From Campylorhamphus procurvoides (taxonomy: Eukaryota > Chordata > Aves > Passeriformes > Dendrocolaptidae), in NCBI GenBank assembly GCA_013396655.1, contig WBMV01004777.1, positions 1,485-65,484 on the forward strand: a stretch of DNA of 64,000 nt, in the 5' to 3' direction. Below are positions 44,470 through 60,781 of the stretch, one piece after another. The notes below the pieces were generated by a model. The model was not told the DNA's origin, did not search any database, and saw only the letters and a list, made by a program, of their open reading frames with translations. Position numbers and translations under genes: made by a program. Numbering within the stretch: the stretch's first letter is position 1; each line of letters opens with the position of its first letter.

Positions 44470-45462
44470 NNNNNNNNNNNNNNNNNNNNNNNNNNNNNNN
44501 NNNNNNNNNNNNNNNNNNNNNNNNNNNNNNNNNNNNNNNNNNNNNNNNNNNNNNNNNNNNNNNNNNNNNNNNNNNNNNNNNNNNNNNNNNNNNNNNNNNN
44601 NNNNNNNNNNNNNNNNNNNNNNNNNNNNNNNNNNNNNNNNNNNNNNNNNNNNNNNNNNNNNNNNNNNNNNNNNNNNNNNNNNNNNNNNNNNNNNNNNNNN
44701 NNNNNNNNNNNNNNNNNNNNNNNNNNNNNNNNNNNNNNNNNNNNNNNNNNNNNNNNNNNNNNNNNNNNNNNNNNNNNNNNNNNNNNNNNNNNNNNNNNNN
44801 NNNNNNNNNNNNNNNNNNNNNNNNNNNNNNNNNNNNNNNNNNNNNNNNNNNNNNNNNNNNNNNNNNNNNNNNNNNNNNNNNNNNNNNNNNNNNNNNNNNN
44901 NNNNNNNNNNNNNNNNNNNNNNNNNNNNNNNNNNNNNNNNNNNNNNNNNNNNNNNNNNNNNNNNNNNNNNNNNNNNNNNNNNNNNNNNNNNNNNNNNNNN
45001 NNNNNNNNNNNNNNNNNNNNNNNNNNNNNNNNNNNNNNNNNNNNNNNNNNNNNNNNNNNNNNNNNNNNNNNNNNNNNNNNNNNNNNNNNNNNNNNNNNNN
45101 NNNNNNNNNNNNNNNNNNNNNNNNNNNNNNNNNNNNNNNNNNNNNNNNNNNNNNNNNNNNNNNNNNNNNNNNNNNNNNNNNNNNNNNNNNNNNNNNNNNN
45201 NNNNNNNNNNNNNNNNNNNNNNNNNNNNNNNNNNNNNNNNNNNNNNNNNNNNNNNNNNNNNNNNNNNNNNNNNNNNNNNNNNNNNNNNNNNNNNNNNNNN
45301 NNNNNNNNNNNNNNNNNNNNNNNNNNNNNNNNNNNNNNNNNNNNNNNNNNNNNNNNNNNNNNNNNNNNNNNNNNNNNNNNNNNNNNNNNNNNNNNNNNNN
45401 NNNNNNNNNNNNNNNNNNNNNNNNNNNNNNNNNNNNNNNNNNNNNNNNNNNNNNNNNNNNNN
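44470..45462. other. Assembly gap (993 N)
   Basis: A run of 993 undetermined bases flanked on both sides by very CpG-rich sequence. It probably covers the divergent promoter of USP5 (minus) and CDCA3 (plus), USP5 exon 1 and most of the CDCA3 5' coding sequence. The true size may differ from 993. Confidence 0.98.
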
Positions 45463-45552
45463 CAGCCCGAAGCAGCGCCCCGGGCCAGGCCGAAGGGCCG
45501 CTCTCGCCCAGCGCGGCCCCCGCTCGGCCCGCCCGCCCCGCCTTCCCCTCGG
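45463..45552 (+). other. GC-rich possible exon end before a strong donor
   Basis: Right of the gap the plus strand stays open in all readings up to a donor-like CTCGG|GTGAGTGAG at 45552/45553. One frame would leave the correct phase to join the CDCA3 exon at 46483. The encoded Ala/Pro/Arg-rich residues do not resemble CDCA3, so this may equally be 5'UTR or chance. Confidence 0.2.
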
Positions 45553-46019
45553 GTGAGTGAGTGCTCGGTGTGGCCGTGACGGGGCTCCTTGCGCCCCCAG
45601 GGCCGCCGTGGGAGCAGCTCGGGGCTCTCGGCATCGTCGGGTGCCTTCTCCACGTTTCCCCCTGACAGAGGCCCTGTTCTCGCTCCCCAGTTCGGTTGTG
45701 TCCCACCACCTGGAGGCCCCTTTGGGAACTGTCCTCTTATCGATCTGCTTTCTTTGAAGAGAAGCTTGGTTTTTTTCAACCTGTTTCAAAACTACGGGGT
45801 GTATGTGAGCTGTTCCTCCCTCTGAGATGGGTTTGAGATGGCTTTGCGATTGTGGAGACCTATTCAGAGAAAACCTTTCTTCCCCTTGGGAAAAGCTAGG
45901 GAACAAGGGTGGGAAGTATGTCTGGGTGCTATGGCTGAGAGTGTGGTACAGATTGTGTTTCCAAAAGCTCTGTACTGGGCAGCTTCTCCCAGGGGGAGAG
46001 GCTGACAGCTGGGGCTGTC

Positions 46020-46347
46020 CTACCTGGAGAAGGAAAAGCTCAGAGGGTATCTTATTAATACATATAAATACCTGAGGTGAGAGCCAGGCTCTCTTCAGTG
46101 GTGCCCAGTGGTGGCACCACAGATGATGGGGATGTAACAGAACACAGAAGCTCCTAAACATGAGGAAACACTTTTTCACTGTGAGGGTGACTGAGCACTG
46201 GAGCAGATTGCTCAGAGAAGCTGCAGAATCTCTATTCTTTGAAATATTCAAAAACCATCTGGACATGGTCCTGGGCAATTGGCTCTAGGAGGCCCTGCTG
46301 GAGCAGGTCCTCTGAGTTCCCTTCCAGCATCAGCCTTTCTGTGATCC
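46020..46347 (+). mobile_element. CR1 LINE 3' region
   Basis: A plus-strand CR1 3' segment. It runs from CTGGAGAAGGAAAAGCTCAG through ATACATATAAATACCTGAGG, TTCAGTGGTGCCCAGTGG, AAACACTTTTTCACTGTGAG, CACTGGAGCAGATTGCTCAG, ATTCAAAAACCATCTGGACATGG (in part), TTCCCTTCCAGCATCAGCC and ends TTTCTGTGAT. It lies in the intron upstream of the CDCA3 exon at 46483. Confidence 0.9.
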
Positions 46348-46482
46348 CTTTACCTGGAAGACCTCAGGTAAGTCTTTGCTGTACAGGCAAGCAAGCTAGA
46401 TTGTACAGGCCAGGAGGCATTTAAAATTCAGGACCTTCTAGCTTTGCTGTGATGTACTGATGTGTTTCCTTCTGTCAATTAG

Positions 46483-47106
46483 TGAGCAAGTCCATAAGAC
46501 ACAAGCCCAACAACAAAATCATGGCAACATCTGGAGGAACTGGCCGCTCGCCCCTCAGCATTCTAAAAGATGATAATTCTCCCAGTGCTCCTGCCCCTCG
46601 CCAGGTAAGGCTTAATGGATCATACTGTGGGAGGGAGAATGGGCTGAAAAAAGGCCAAATCCTTCAATTTGTGTGTGTTGTGCGGCCTCAGTTTGGAACT
46701 GTGGCCTCCTAGGCCTGTGACTACTGAACTCAGAAATATTTTTCTGTGGGTCAGTTCTGTCCCTAGATGTCTACAAGTCTTGTTCAATGTCTGTCTTAGG
46801 TCTTAAATTGATATGCATTTCAGTGCATTCTTTCTCTTTAGGCTACATTGTCACAAGAAAGCCAAAGCTGAATGGCCTGAAAATAGGCTATGTGTTCCAC
46901 TGAGAATTACCTAACCTTCAATTAACTTGTGTTTTACACTTTGTTTGGGTTTTTCATTTCTCTAGGGCAAGAGGCATGTGTTGGGAGAGAACCTCGGGGA
47001 GAAGAAGGAAGTGACAGTGGACCTGAGCAGGAGTTTTAAATCTGGGAACTGTGCTTGGAATGACTTGAACAAAGAAAACCAACAGTGTCCTTTTGTGGAA
47101 AACTAG
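46483..47106 (+). CDS. CDCA3: Cell division cycle-associated protein 3, last two coding exons
   Basis: CDCA3 (Tome-1) is an F-box-like cell-cycle protein that promotes Wee1 degradation and is itself an APC/C-Cdh1 substrate. Two plus-strand exons are visible: 46483-46604 (acceptor CAATTAG, donor CAG|GTAAGG) and 46966-47106 (acceptor TCTCTAG, stop TAG at 47104-47106). Together they give about 86 C-terminal residues. The first contains GRSPLSILKDDNSP followed by PRQ|GKR, matching the conserved CDCA3 C-terminal region. The second ends with a KEN box in NKENQQCPFVEN, which fits mammalian CDCA3. The N-terminal portion (about two-thirds of the protein in mammals) is not seen and is presumed to lie in the gap. 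The gene is divergent from USP5 and convergent with GNB3, as in mammals. Confidence 0.9.
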
Positions 47107-48091
47107 AGACTTTCTCTTTCAGGATCTTGCTGTAACTTGCTCCTGTATTTTGAGGGTTTTTTTCTAGTGGGGAGAAATCCTGCAATAGACTGAAATTCTA
47201 GACCAGTGATCACACTTCTTGCCTCTCCCTGTGGGGAAAGATCACTCTCTTTTCTCTCTCTCACCTAGCTTGTCATGTCTTATGTACAGGACAGACTTTG
47301 ACTCTTCTACTGTACGTCAGCTGTATTGATTTTCTGTGGAGGTTTTATCTGTAGTAAATAAATTTCTGTTAAGACTTTGCTGACTGTATGTCCTGATAGG
47401 AAAGCAAGAGTCCCCTGCTTGCCCAGCATCGTGTTTGCTTTGGGGACAAGAGTTCAGGAGCAAATAGTTCAGCTTCCCATTAGCCTTAAAAACTCTGCTC
47501 TGTCCCTTGCCTGTAACATGCTGAAGGGTCTGGCCTTGAACACATGCACTGTAACGTTGAGCTGGGAAGCTGCAGCTCTGTGCAGGAGACTGTATCTGAT
47601 GTTGCTACTGAAGTTGAACTGTGCCTATGCTGGCCTAAAACTAATGTATACAAAGGACTGTAGACTATTGCAAGGGTCTTGCATGAGAGTGAGATCCAAG
47701 ATAGCATGAGGTAGTATTGTGTTCTAATACTGACATGCTGATATGTCATTAAACTTTGCTGACTTTCAGCTCTCCCTAGCAGAGCCTTGGGACCCCAGGA
47801 TGTTGCTATGAGCCAAAAAGTGAAATAAGGGCTGAATAAAATGACTGTGTCTTTTAACTGAGCTTAAATCTCCGAAGTTTGCATGGATGCACTTTCATCT
47901 CTCTATCCTAACTCCAGACTCAACTAAAACAGTTGAGAAACACCCTCCCCTGAGAGACATGAGCTAGAGCAAGGTCTGTGGCTGAGGTGTCTGGAGGGGG
48001 TCAGGCAATATTCACAGAAGAGGAGTTATGTTTGCAGTAGCTCATTGCAATGCTGGAAAGAACACAGCCTGCAGTGCTTATGTGAGCTTTC
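47107..48091. other. Convergent 3' ends of CDCA3 and GNB3
   Basis: CDCA3 3'UTR (to about 47380), then about 700 bases of spacer before the GNB3 poly(A) site. No gene is recognised in the spacer. Confidence 0.5.
47357..47362 (+). terminator. CDCA3: CDCA3 poly(A) signal (AATAAA)
   Basis: AATAAA about 250 bases past the CDCA3 stop, with a GT-rich sequence following. Cleavage is expected near 47380. Confidence 0.75.
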
Positions 48092-48097
48092 TTTATT
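48092..48097 (-). terminator. GNB3: Probable GNB3 poly(A) signal (AATAAA)
   Basis: AATAAA on the minus strand about 845 bases past the GNB3 stop. Other A/T-rich hexamer-like sequences occur nearer the stop (around 48210-48320), so an earlier site is possible. Confidence 0.5.
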
Positions 48098-48219
48098 TGC
48101 CTGGGCTATGAAGATCTAAACAGACTTGGAAACAGGGGCCAATGGCTACTGGTTAGACAGTGTCACCATACGATGCTGGAGTGAGGCGAAAAAGGAAGGA
48201 ACAGCAAGAAGCAGACAAT

Positions 48220-48395
48220 AAATAATAAATATAATATTCCCTGATATTCTGGCAGGTCTGAGGACTACCTTTCTGCCATTTATGCATAGTTAAGACTTTA
48301 TCTAAGAAAAGAATAAATATATTCTCTGGTATTCTGGCAGGTCTGAAGACTACCTTTCCCTCACTTATGCATAGATAAGACTTGAGCTAAGTCTT
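48220..48395 (-). repeat. 85-bp tandem duplication in GNB3 3'UTR
   Basis: Two diverged copies in tandem. Plus-strand anchors TATTCTGGCAGGTCTGA, GACTACCTTTC, TTATGCATAG and AAGACTT appear at about 48245-48295 and again about 48330-48380, offset by 85 bases. Each copy also carries an AATAAATAT segment that reads as ATTTA-containing AU-rich sequence in the GNB3 transcript. Confidence 0.85.
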
Positions 48396-48937
48396 CTCTG
48401 ATGGAAATGAGCCAAATTTACATTAGCTTTTTGTTTGAGGTGGTGTGATAGAGATCTGAAAACCAGTACTCTGGGGCTGTCTGCAGGGATGCAGGACAGC
48501 TGCACAGAGGAGCTAGGTAGAGTTAAATCAGGGAGAGAGTTTAGTTTGGGACAGGTGTTGGATGAGGGGTCCTCTGGAGGAGGATGGGTGTCAGCATGGG
48601 CAGAGGTGTTGAAGGAAGATGTAGGATGTCTGAATTGTACTGTAAAGTCCTGAGACATAAAGAACAGTGTTTTGCAACTCTTCAAGCCTGCACGAGGCTG
48701 GAAACTGCTGGGGCTGTTTAGGGGAGGGGAAGAGCCAGCATGTGTGCTCCTGTTTCCCAGCTCCCCCTGCTTTTCCTCCCCAACTTCTCCTTTCCCTTTC
48801 ACTCTAGGAGACTCCTACAAGTGACCTGTGTCTAGAGACAAGCGGGAGTGGTAGGTAGGTGTTTCTGTCGTGCTCATCTGATGATGCTGTTTGCTTGGGC
48901 TGTGCTTCTGCTGCTCTTCCCCTCTCTGCTGCCGTCC

Positions 48938-53884
<4,947 letters not shown>

Positions 53885-53929
53885 CTTTCTGACCTAGGGG
53901 TGGCTCCTCCACGTGGGGCAGCCTTGACT

Positions 53930-56900
53930 CTGGAGAGACAAATCAAAGGAGAGAGGTGTGAGTTAGAAAGGACACTAATATGACTGATCGGTCAGGCAAA
54001 TATAAACATGTCTCATAAAGGCTTAGCAACCATTTCTTGGCTGAATGCTTGGTAATGCTGCCCTGTGCCTGGTCAAAGCTCTTAGCATTTGGGAAGATTG
54101 TACTAGGCCTGATCAGAAGTCCATTTAGTCTCATGTCCTGCTTACATGTTCACACTGCAAAGCTGAAGAACTCCAGAGCCTCTTGTTGAAGTTCTGGCCA
54201 CACTTGTCCCCTCACTTTTAACCCCTCCATTCCAAGCCCTACCAAGTCCTGGGTGCTCTGGAGCTTTTCCCTGTTCATGGCCAAGCTCTCCATTTCAGCA
54301 CCAGGAGGAGGGAACTTGATGGGGGCAGCACAGTGGCTATTTCCTGTTGTTTGTTCTAGGCAGAGCATCTCCAGGAAGGACCCACCAACTCTTTCACCAC
54401 CAAGGAAATCTGGGGGCTGTTGAGATGTTCTGTTAGGGTTTCCTTCTAGTTTCCCTTAAAAAAATAAAAATAAAAGTGGAAGCCTAGGGAAGGATCTAAA
54501 GATAATATAAGCTATTAGTGGTATTTTTCCTACTTGCCCAGCCCCAGCTTTTCATTGACATCCAAAGCTAAAGCATCATTAGGGAACTGTATGCGAGTTC
54601 TTGATGGACTTTTCTTCTGTGCATTTGTCCACACAATTTTTGTGCCCATGTCAAAGTTTAGCATCCTCATTATCCCATCATGATGACTTCCACAGCATGG
54701 TGGCAGACTGTGCAGAGTTGTTCCTGCTTCCATTACTTCCCAACAGCACTAGTTCCACTTGGAGGTATCTATATTTTGAGCTTGAAGAATTAGCAAATAA
54801 ATGGTCTCTATTTACCCCTGCATCACTTGGTATTTTATAGATCTTTGTCATATCTGTCTTCATTCACCTCTTTTCCAAACTGCAGACCAAATTTAGTCAT
54901 TCCTCCCATGTAAGCTGTTACATCCTATTACCTCTGTTGTTCTCTGAGCTCTTTGCAGTTGTTTACAGAGTATAGATGATATGCTTTTGCAGGGAGAGCA
55001 GTGAACCAGAACTGTAATCCATATTCAAGATGCAGGTGCACTCTACCATTACACAGCATTTCTGTTCTGTTCTCGCTTTCTTGTTACGTGCATTTAAAAC
55101 TTCAGCAGTGATTCTAACATCTCCCACTCCTGTAGACAGACCTTTAGTTGCTTTGATATTTCTCCTTGGTAGGTGTGTGTCCAGACATGCTCCAGGGGTT
55201 GTTCATCATTAGAACCAGTGCTTTGTTCCCAGGCTAAGAAATGTTTTAGCAGCATCTGCAAAATTTCTCCTAGTCCCTGTGGGTCACACCACCTCCATTT
55301 CTCTCTGGCCTGTTGCCTGAAGGCCTCATTTCTTCCAGCCCGTGAGGCTTTGGGTACATCCATGCCAGGCTGCTCTCTTGCTTCAGGCAAGCACATTCAG
55401 ATAGACCCCAAGTCCCACGTTTACTTGCTGCTTCATAGAGCTCTTTGAATTTTCTTCACAAATTCTTTCCACTGAACATCTCCACAGCTTTCCTTTGATC
55501 TTCCAGGTAAGTCAGTTTCTGCTTGGTCAATGATTCCTGCAGCATGGTGTTGAGTGTAGGAAAGACAAGGAGATACAGGTTTCCTCTACCTCCTATGAGG
55601 CATAAGCTTATCCCAGTGGGAGTCTATTTCAGGCAACACTTTTGCAGAGAGAGACTTGTGCGTGCTGCCTGCAAGGCTGGACAGAGTCACAGCAGTGCTG
55701 ACTCTTCCTTGCTCCCTGCCCGTGGTTGCTAGCCTGGTCTGCTGGCCCCAGCACACGCTGACAGACTTGGAGAGGAGCTTGGGACTGCACTGTCAGAGGC
55801 ACATCCCACAGCAGTGGCCTGAGGCTGCCAGCCTCAACTACACTGAAGGATGGGAACAGACCAGCATCTGAGCTGAGCTCTTTGGACTATTTTTTCTGCT
55901 CTCTGAGCAGTGATGAGGGGGGCCCTCCCAGGAAGAATGCACAGCTGCACCTTGTTGAGTAATGCTGACTGTGAAAACCCATCTGCATGCACTTCTTTCA
56001 GAAGAGGCTGAACACGCCCTGCTCCCCTCAGCTAGCTGACAGACTGGGGAGATGCTGGGGAAGACCTTGTAGCTTTCATCTGGATGCTGCACATCTTCCT
56101 TATCCTGTGGTGTTTGCCCCTCCGTTCCAGTGTACAGAGAGGCTGCTGTGTCCAGCTGTGGTCACTGCCTACGGGCACACCAAGCAGTACACCTGGGTTT
56201 CCAGTTGCCCTGTGGAGACCAGCCCTACCATTGTGGCCCACACCTTATCCTTTCTCAGGAAAGTTCCTTAGGACTGATCCAACCTCTGCTCTATTAGCTC
56301 TAAGCATTGAATTGCCTCTTCCTTCTGAGCCACCTCTTCCCTCTGACTTTCTCCTTACAGCCTCCTCCACTTAGTTCCCAAGCTCTTCAGGCTGTTATTT
56401 GACATACCTTTGGTTATCTGAGATCATTGTCCATACACCCTAATCTGTCTTTGTAGACTTCTGGTTTTGCCCACCCAGACCTGCATGATGGGAACCATGT
56501 TCTCCTTTCCTTCCAATTTCTGCCCCGCATGAAGCTGGTTGTACATGTCCTCCTCATTACCCATTGGATCCCAGTTTTCCTTGCATTGCTTCTCCTTTTC
56601 TACCGCTCTCTTCCCTTTCCCAGGTGTTTCTCAGCTCTGGCACTAGCACAGGCATGTCAGTTCATAGCCTGCTCTCTAAAGCTGCACAACCAGAGAAGGG
56701 CTTTTGGAGCAAGTAGGCAGATCAAACGACAGGAGCAGGATGTTGAGGACGGATAAAAAGGGCTAAATATAGAGAAGGTGCAGCTCAGGACTCTGTCCGA
56801 ACCTTTAAATCCCTTTGAGGGAACACTCTAAATGAAGCTGGGAATTGTTCTCAGCCTCAGAAGGACAAGGAGCCACAGATGAGCGATAATAATAGCTCCA

Positions 56901-58551
56901 TCTTTGCCTGTCCCCTCCATCCATCACATCCCAAGGCAATTTGTGGAGAGTGAGTTACCCAGTCCCCAGTGTAGTGCAGCTGCCTCCCAGGAGGACTACA
57001 GCAGGTGTGCAAAAGAGCAGCTCATCATGGTCATGTAAATTTAGGACAGGAAATGGGGGGAACCAAATGGAGGAAGAACAGAGAAAAGGGGAGGAGAGTT
57101 TGAAGCTTGGCCAAGGCATGTTCCTGCCTTGATCAGCAGGACCTTAGGACTGCACATTTCTTATGGATCCAAGGATCAGCTCAGGGTAGCTTCCCAGGAT
57201 GGTTTTAATGGGAAAGGCTTCTAACTGGTGCACACTCAGTGCTTTCTGGAAGTAAGGGTTCTTTCAGGTGGATACAAAACAACAGAGGAAACCAAGTCCT
57301 CAGGTACCTTTGAAAAAAGCAATTCACCACCATCAGCACAGCTATTGGTAGGTGAACCGTGGCATCAGCACTAGTCCAGAGTTGTGCCTCCTACCAGCAT
57401 GACCCGGGAGCACAGCATAGCCAAACAGAGCCTGGGCTTAGTCAGTTCATGCCAGCCCTCTTCTGAGCTCTGCCTTTGCTGTGCTCACCCAGTCCACAGC
57501 TCTTGGCCTTTGAAACCACATTTCATTTCATTTCTAATGCTCTCCAACATGACAGTTCTTTTCACTCCTGCGTTTTCTGACAAATTTGCTGGAGGCACCT
57601 GATGTAGCACTCCTGTCTGTGGGCAACCAAATGCATTCTGAGCCTTTGGGTGTCTGCTTGTAGAAGACCAAATGCCTCTACTATGTTGGGAGACAGAGAG
57701 GAAACTGAAATCATCTGTCTTCTGCCTTTTGCTGCTACACCTGGACTTTTCAGGGCAGTGGCTATAATCCTTGCACCATGCCATGGAATGGGCCCAGCTT
57801 GCACCCCAGGAGTGTCCCACCGAGTCACCTGCATCACTCCCTGCTTGGATCAGGGTGCCAGTGATGGGTGGGGAAAAAAGGGGTGAATCCCCTTATTATC
57901 TATCCTCCAGCAGCTTCCCCCACACTGGGAGGTCCCTCTGTGGAATGCTGGGAGAGGGCTGTGAATGAAAAAAGGGAAAGGTGCAGGAAGGACTCATTAT
58001 TAATAGGCAGCATCCCTGGGTCTCTGTGTAATCCCTGACTAGCTTCGCAGGCTCGCCCTGGTGACCCTGGGCTCCTTGCAGAGCCGGATACAGAGATGAT
58101 CCCTCTCTCCTGTGACAGAGATCAAAGGTCAGGGTAAAATTACCCTGATCTGCTCCTTGCTTTTTGAGGGTTCCTTCTCCATCCAGAAAAGCAGCCAGCT
58201 GCAAAGAGGTGTGCACAGGGGCACAATGGGAGTGCAGCACTGTGTATGGGTAGTGAGTGCCAGCTCCCTCAGCAGAAGCATCACCTCCTGCTCCAGTCTG
58301 GAAACTGGTGCAATTTACCTGCCAAGGGGAGAACAAGCAACCCCATGCCTATGCAAAGCCCCTCATCCCTGAAAAGATATCTCGGTGCTAGCCCCAAGTC
58401 ATTCCCCACCATGACCTTACCCGTTCTCATCCCCTGACAGGATCATCTCTTGTACAAAGACTCCCTATGGAACCACACCAAAAAACTCAGGGTCCCAAGT
58501 GCCCGATTCACCAAGGTGACCTCAGGCATCCCAACAAGGCAGCATACTTAC
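53930..58551 (-). other. Probable GNB3 intron 1 / upstream region
   Basis: About 4.6 kb between the start-codon exon and the candidate non-coding first exon. It includes an old LINE remnant (54830-55075). Numerous short open frames show no family resemblance. Confidence 0.4.
54830..55075 (-). mobile_element. Ancient L3/CR1-like LINE remnant
   Basis: The plus strand shows, in order, CTTTTCCAAACTGCAGACC, AAATTTAGTCATTCCTCC, GAACCAGAACTGTAATCCAT and ATTCAAGATGCAGGTGCAC. These are the reverse complement of the conserved 3' part of old amniote L3/CR1-type LINEs, with many substitutions. It is much more diverged than the CR1 copies elsewhere in the window. Confidence 0.5.
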
Positions 58552-58750
58552 CGGGATCTGCAGAGTGAGGTGGGTTGCAGTCCCTTCTGGATGGGACCCT
58601 CACAGCCTGCTTCCCTTCCAAGAACAGCTCCTCGCTGGCCGCTTGTCCCTTCGTGGTCTCCAGTCAGTCCTGTTTGTCCACCCAGTGAGTCCCTTGCTCC
58701 CTCTCTGCTCCTCAGCCTCTCCCAGGACTGATCTCCCCATGGGGAGCTGG
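58552..58750 (-). other. GNB3: Candidate non-coding first exon of GNB3
   Basis: A consensus donor on the minus strand (GATCCCG|GTAAGTATG) ends at 58552. The GNB3 start-codon exon begins at an acceptor (53929) with only 45 bases of 5'UTR, so an upstream exon is expected. The 5' limit is a guess. Transcript evidence is absent, so another upstream exon could be the true one. Confidence 0.35.
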
Positions 58751-58839
58751 AAGGTTGTGGACGGGAGGGGTTGGGGGAGGGCTGATTCCAGGAGCAGCGT
58801 CAGGCAAATTAAATCAGACACCAGAGACTTGGGGAAATC

Positions 58840-59004
58840 GGATTGGGACGTAATGCAAAGCAGGTGGATGGGGAGGGGTGAAAAGAGAGAGTAGCACACT
58901 GCTCCTGAAGGGAAAGAAACCATCACAGGCAGATTTGACTCCTTCTGTTTATATCAGCAACAAACTAATAAATGAAAGATTAGCCAGAACAGGCTAGGAT
59001 TATC
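58840..59004. promoter_or_regulatory. Cluster of OTX/CRX-type homeodomain sites upstream of GNB3
   Basis: GGATTA (TAATCC) at 58997-59002, AGATTAGCC (GGCTAATCT) at 58977-58985 and a weaker GGATTG at 58840-58845 fall within 165 bases, just upstream of the candidate GNB3 first exon. CRX/OTX2 sites are typical of photoreceptor gene promoters. Function is inferred from motif and position. Confidence 0.35.
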
Positions 59005-59009
59005 AGCCA

Positions 59010-60318
59010 CCGGGGCTGGGCTTGCTGCACCTCAGAGTTCACAGGAATTCCTGTTTTCCTGGGGACAGCATGCTACTCATGTCCTGGGCAGGGTAGAAAG
59101 ACTGATGATGCCACCCACAGAGGCCCTGACAAAGCAAAACTAATGGCAGGGCTGTCACACCCTCTCTGGGCAGCAAACAGCGTTCTGGATGGGGAAAATA
59201 GAACTGGGCACAGGGGCCAGGGGTGGCAAAAGATTTGGTGGCATGCCTTTTGGCAGCCACTTTAGTGGGATGCTGCAAGGGGATTATCTTGGCCTCAATC
59301 TTTTTTAATCTCTCCCGCGGCTTTGGCCCAAGCCCGAGATAAATACCTTTTAACGGATCTCATCTGACGTCAGGAGGCCATCAGTCTAATCACCCAAGCC
59401 ACCTCTGGGCAAGGCAAGCCAGAGATGTGGACACTGGCCCTTCACCCCCCAACGTGTCCTCATCAAGCAGGAACCACCCAGCACCCCCACATATATCATC
59501 ATGATAGACGTGTGAGTGCTAGGATGTGACAGACCCTTTGCCAGGGAGAGGGAATTTGAAACACACACATCAAACTCTCTTTATCCTGTGACCCTGGGTG
59601 GAAAGGGTTGCCAACACAGGTTTTCCAAGCCTGCCTGTTAAGGAAGTGTCAGGATTCAGACTGAGGAAAGACTTCCCTTTCCAAGGAGCAGGTGCCCTGT
59701 GCCAACAGTGATGAGGGGATCACCAACCCACCTCTTATACCACTGGCCCTGGCCCTACATGTCTCTTCCACTTGAACTGTAGTTGGGGTCTCCATGCACA
59801 ACTCATCAAGGCCTGAGTATGTCATGACCACAGATTGATCTCTGGCTCTAATGCTTCCCAGGAAAAGGGTCACTGCTCTTTTTGATACTCCATATCCACC
59901 CCATTCAATTCCTATTTGGCTACAAAATAATCCCATCTCGGGACACTAATCCCCCAGGCAGTGACAGCAGATTGTCTATCAGGGTGGAAAATGATAAACA
60001 GAATCTCTCTTCTGCTTTCAGGGACAATTTAGTGCATGGGGAGGGGAAAAAACAAACAAGCAAAAAAAAAGAGAGGCTTGGCTGCAGGGAAATATGAGCA
60101 TATAGTGCTTTTCCTTAAAGGCAGTCCTCACCCTTTCTACGCTAGTCATGGCAGAGCTGACTTTTTCTCATCTGCACAAATACTTTGTTTTCTTTCACTG
60201 AGGGCTCGATCCCCTTCCACTATTTGTTAATGAAATTTCCATCAGCAACAAGTGTGCACATGTCCCCTGTGGTGTACAGACTCAAGCTCCCATCAATATT
60301 TGTGTCCAGCATTTTGCT
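59010..60318. other. GNB3-P3H3 spacer
   Basis: No coding exon, RNA gene or clear repeat is seen between the GNB3 upstream region and the P3H3 3' end. Confidence 0.4.
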
Positions 60319-60324
60319 TTTATT
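60319..60324 (-). terminator. P3H3: Probable P3H3 poly(A) signal (AATAAA)
   Basis: AATAAA on the minus strand, about 460 bases past the P3H3 stop codon. Inferred from the hexamer and position only. Confidence 0.5.
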
Positions 60325-60781
60325 CCATATATTCACAGTCCCTCAATTTTCCGTCCCAATGGCGAGATTCTGGAGTTTGCAGGTGCCTAGGAAAGTCAAA
60401 GGCTTCAGTTTTGAGTTCCTGAATGTGAGACAGCCCTTTCTGAAAGACTCCAGGCTCCTCCTCCCCCTTTCACATTTAGCCATGGATGACCAAGAAGTTG
60501 TGACTGAGAGGAGTGGGGTGAGAAGACCTTATCTTCTTACTTCTGAGCGACACAAACACAGTGAGGCAGTGAAAAAAAGTTCCTGGTGCCACTGACTTCC
60601 ACACTCTGCCTTTCTCCCATTTTTCAGCTGCTGGGACACGACAGAGAAGCAAGCTGCATCCCTCCCCATCACTACGGCTCTAGCATGCTAATACACTGCT
60701 CCAGGCCTCTGTGGTCCCGGTCCTCCCGTGACCTGTCAGGCCATGGTGTGTGCCAGTCCTTGCCCCCAGGGCCCCATGTAC

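Noticed and set aside
44328..46278. Very long open frames (400-620 codons) over the gap
   Set aside because: Most of their length is undetermined N bases with no stops counted; the real flanking residues do not form a recognisable protein.
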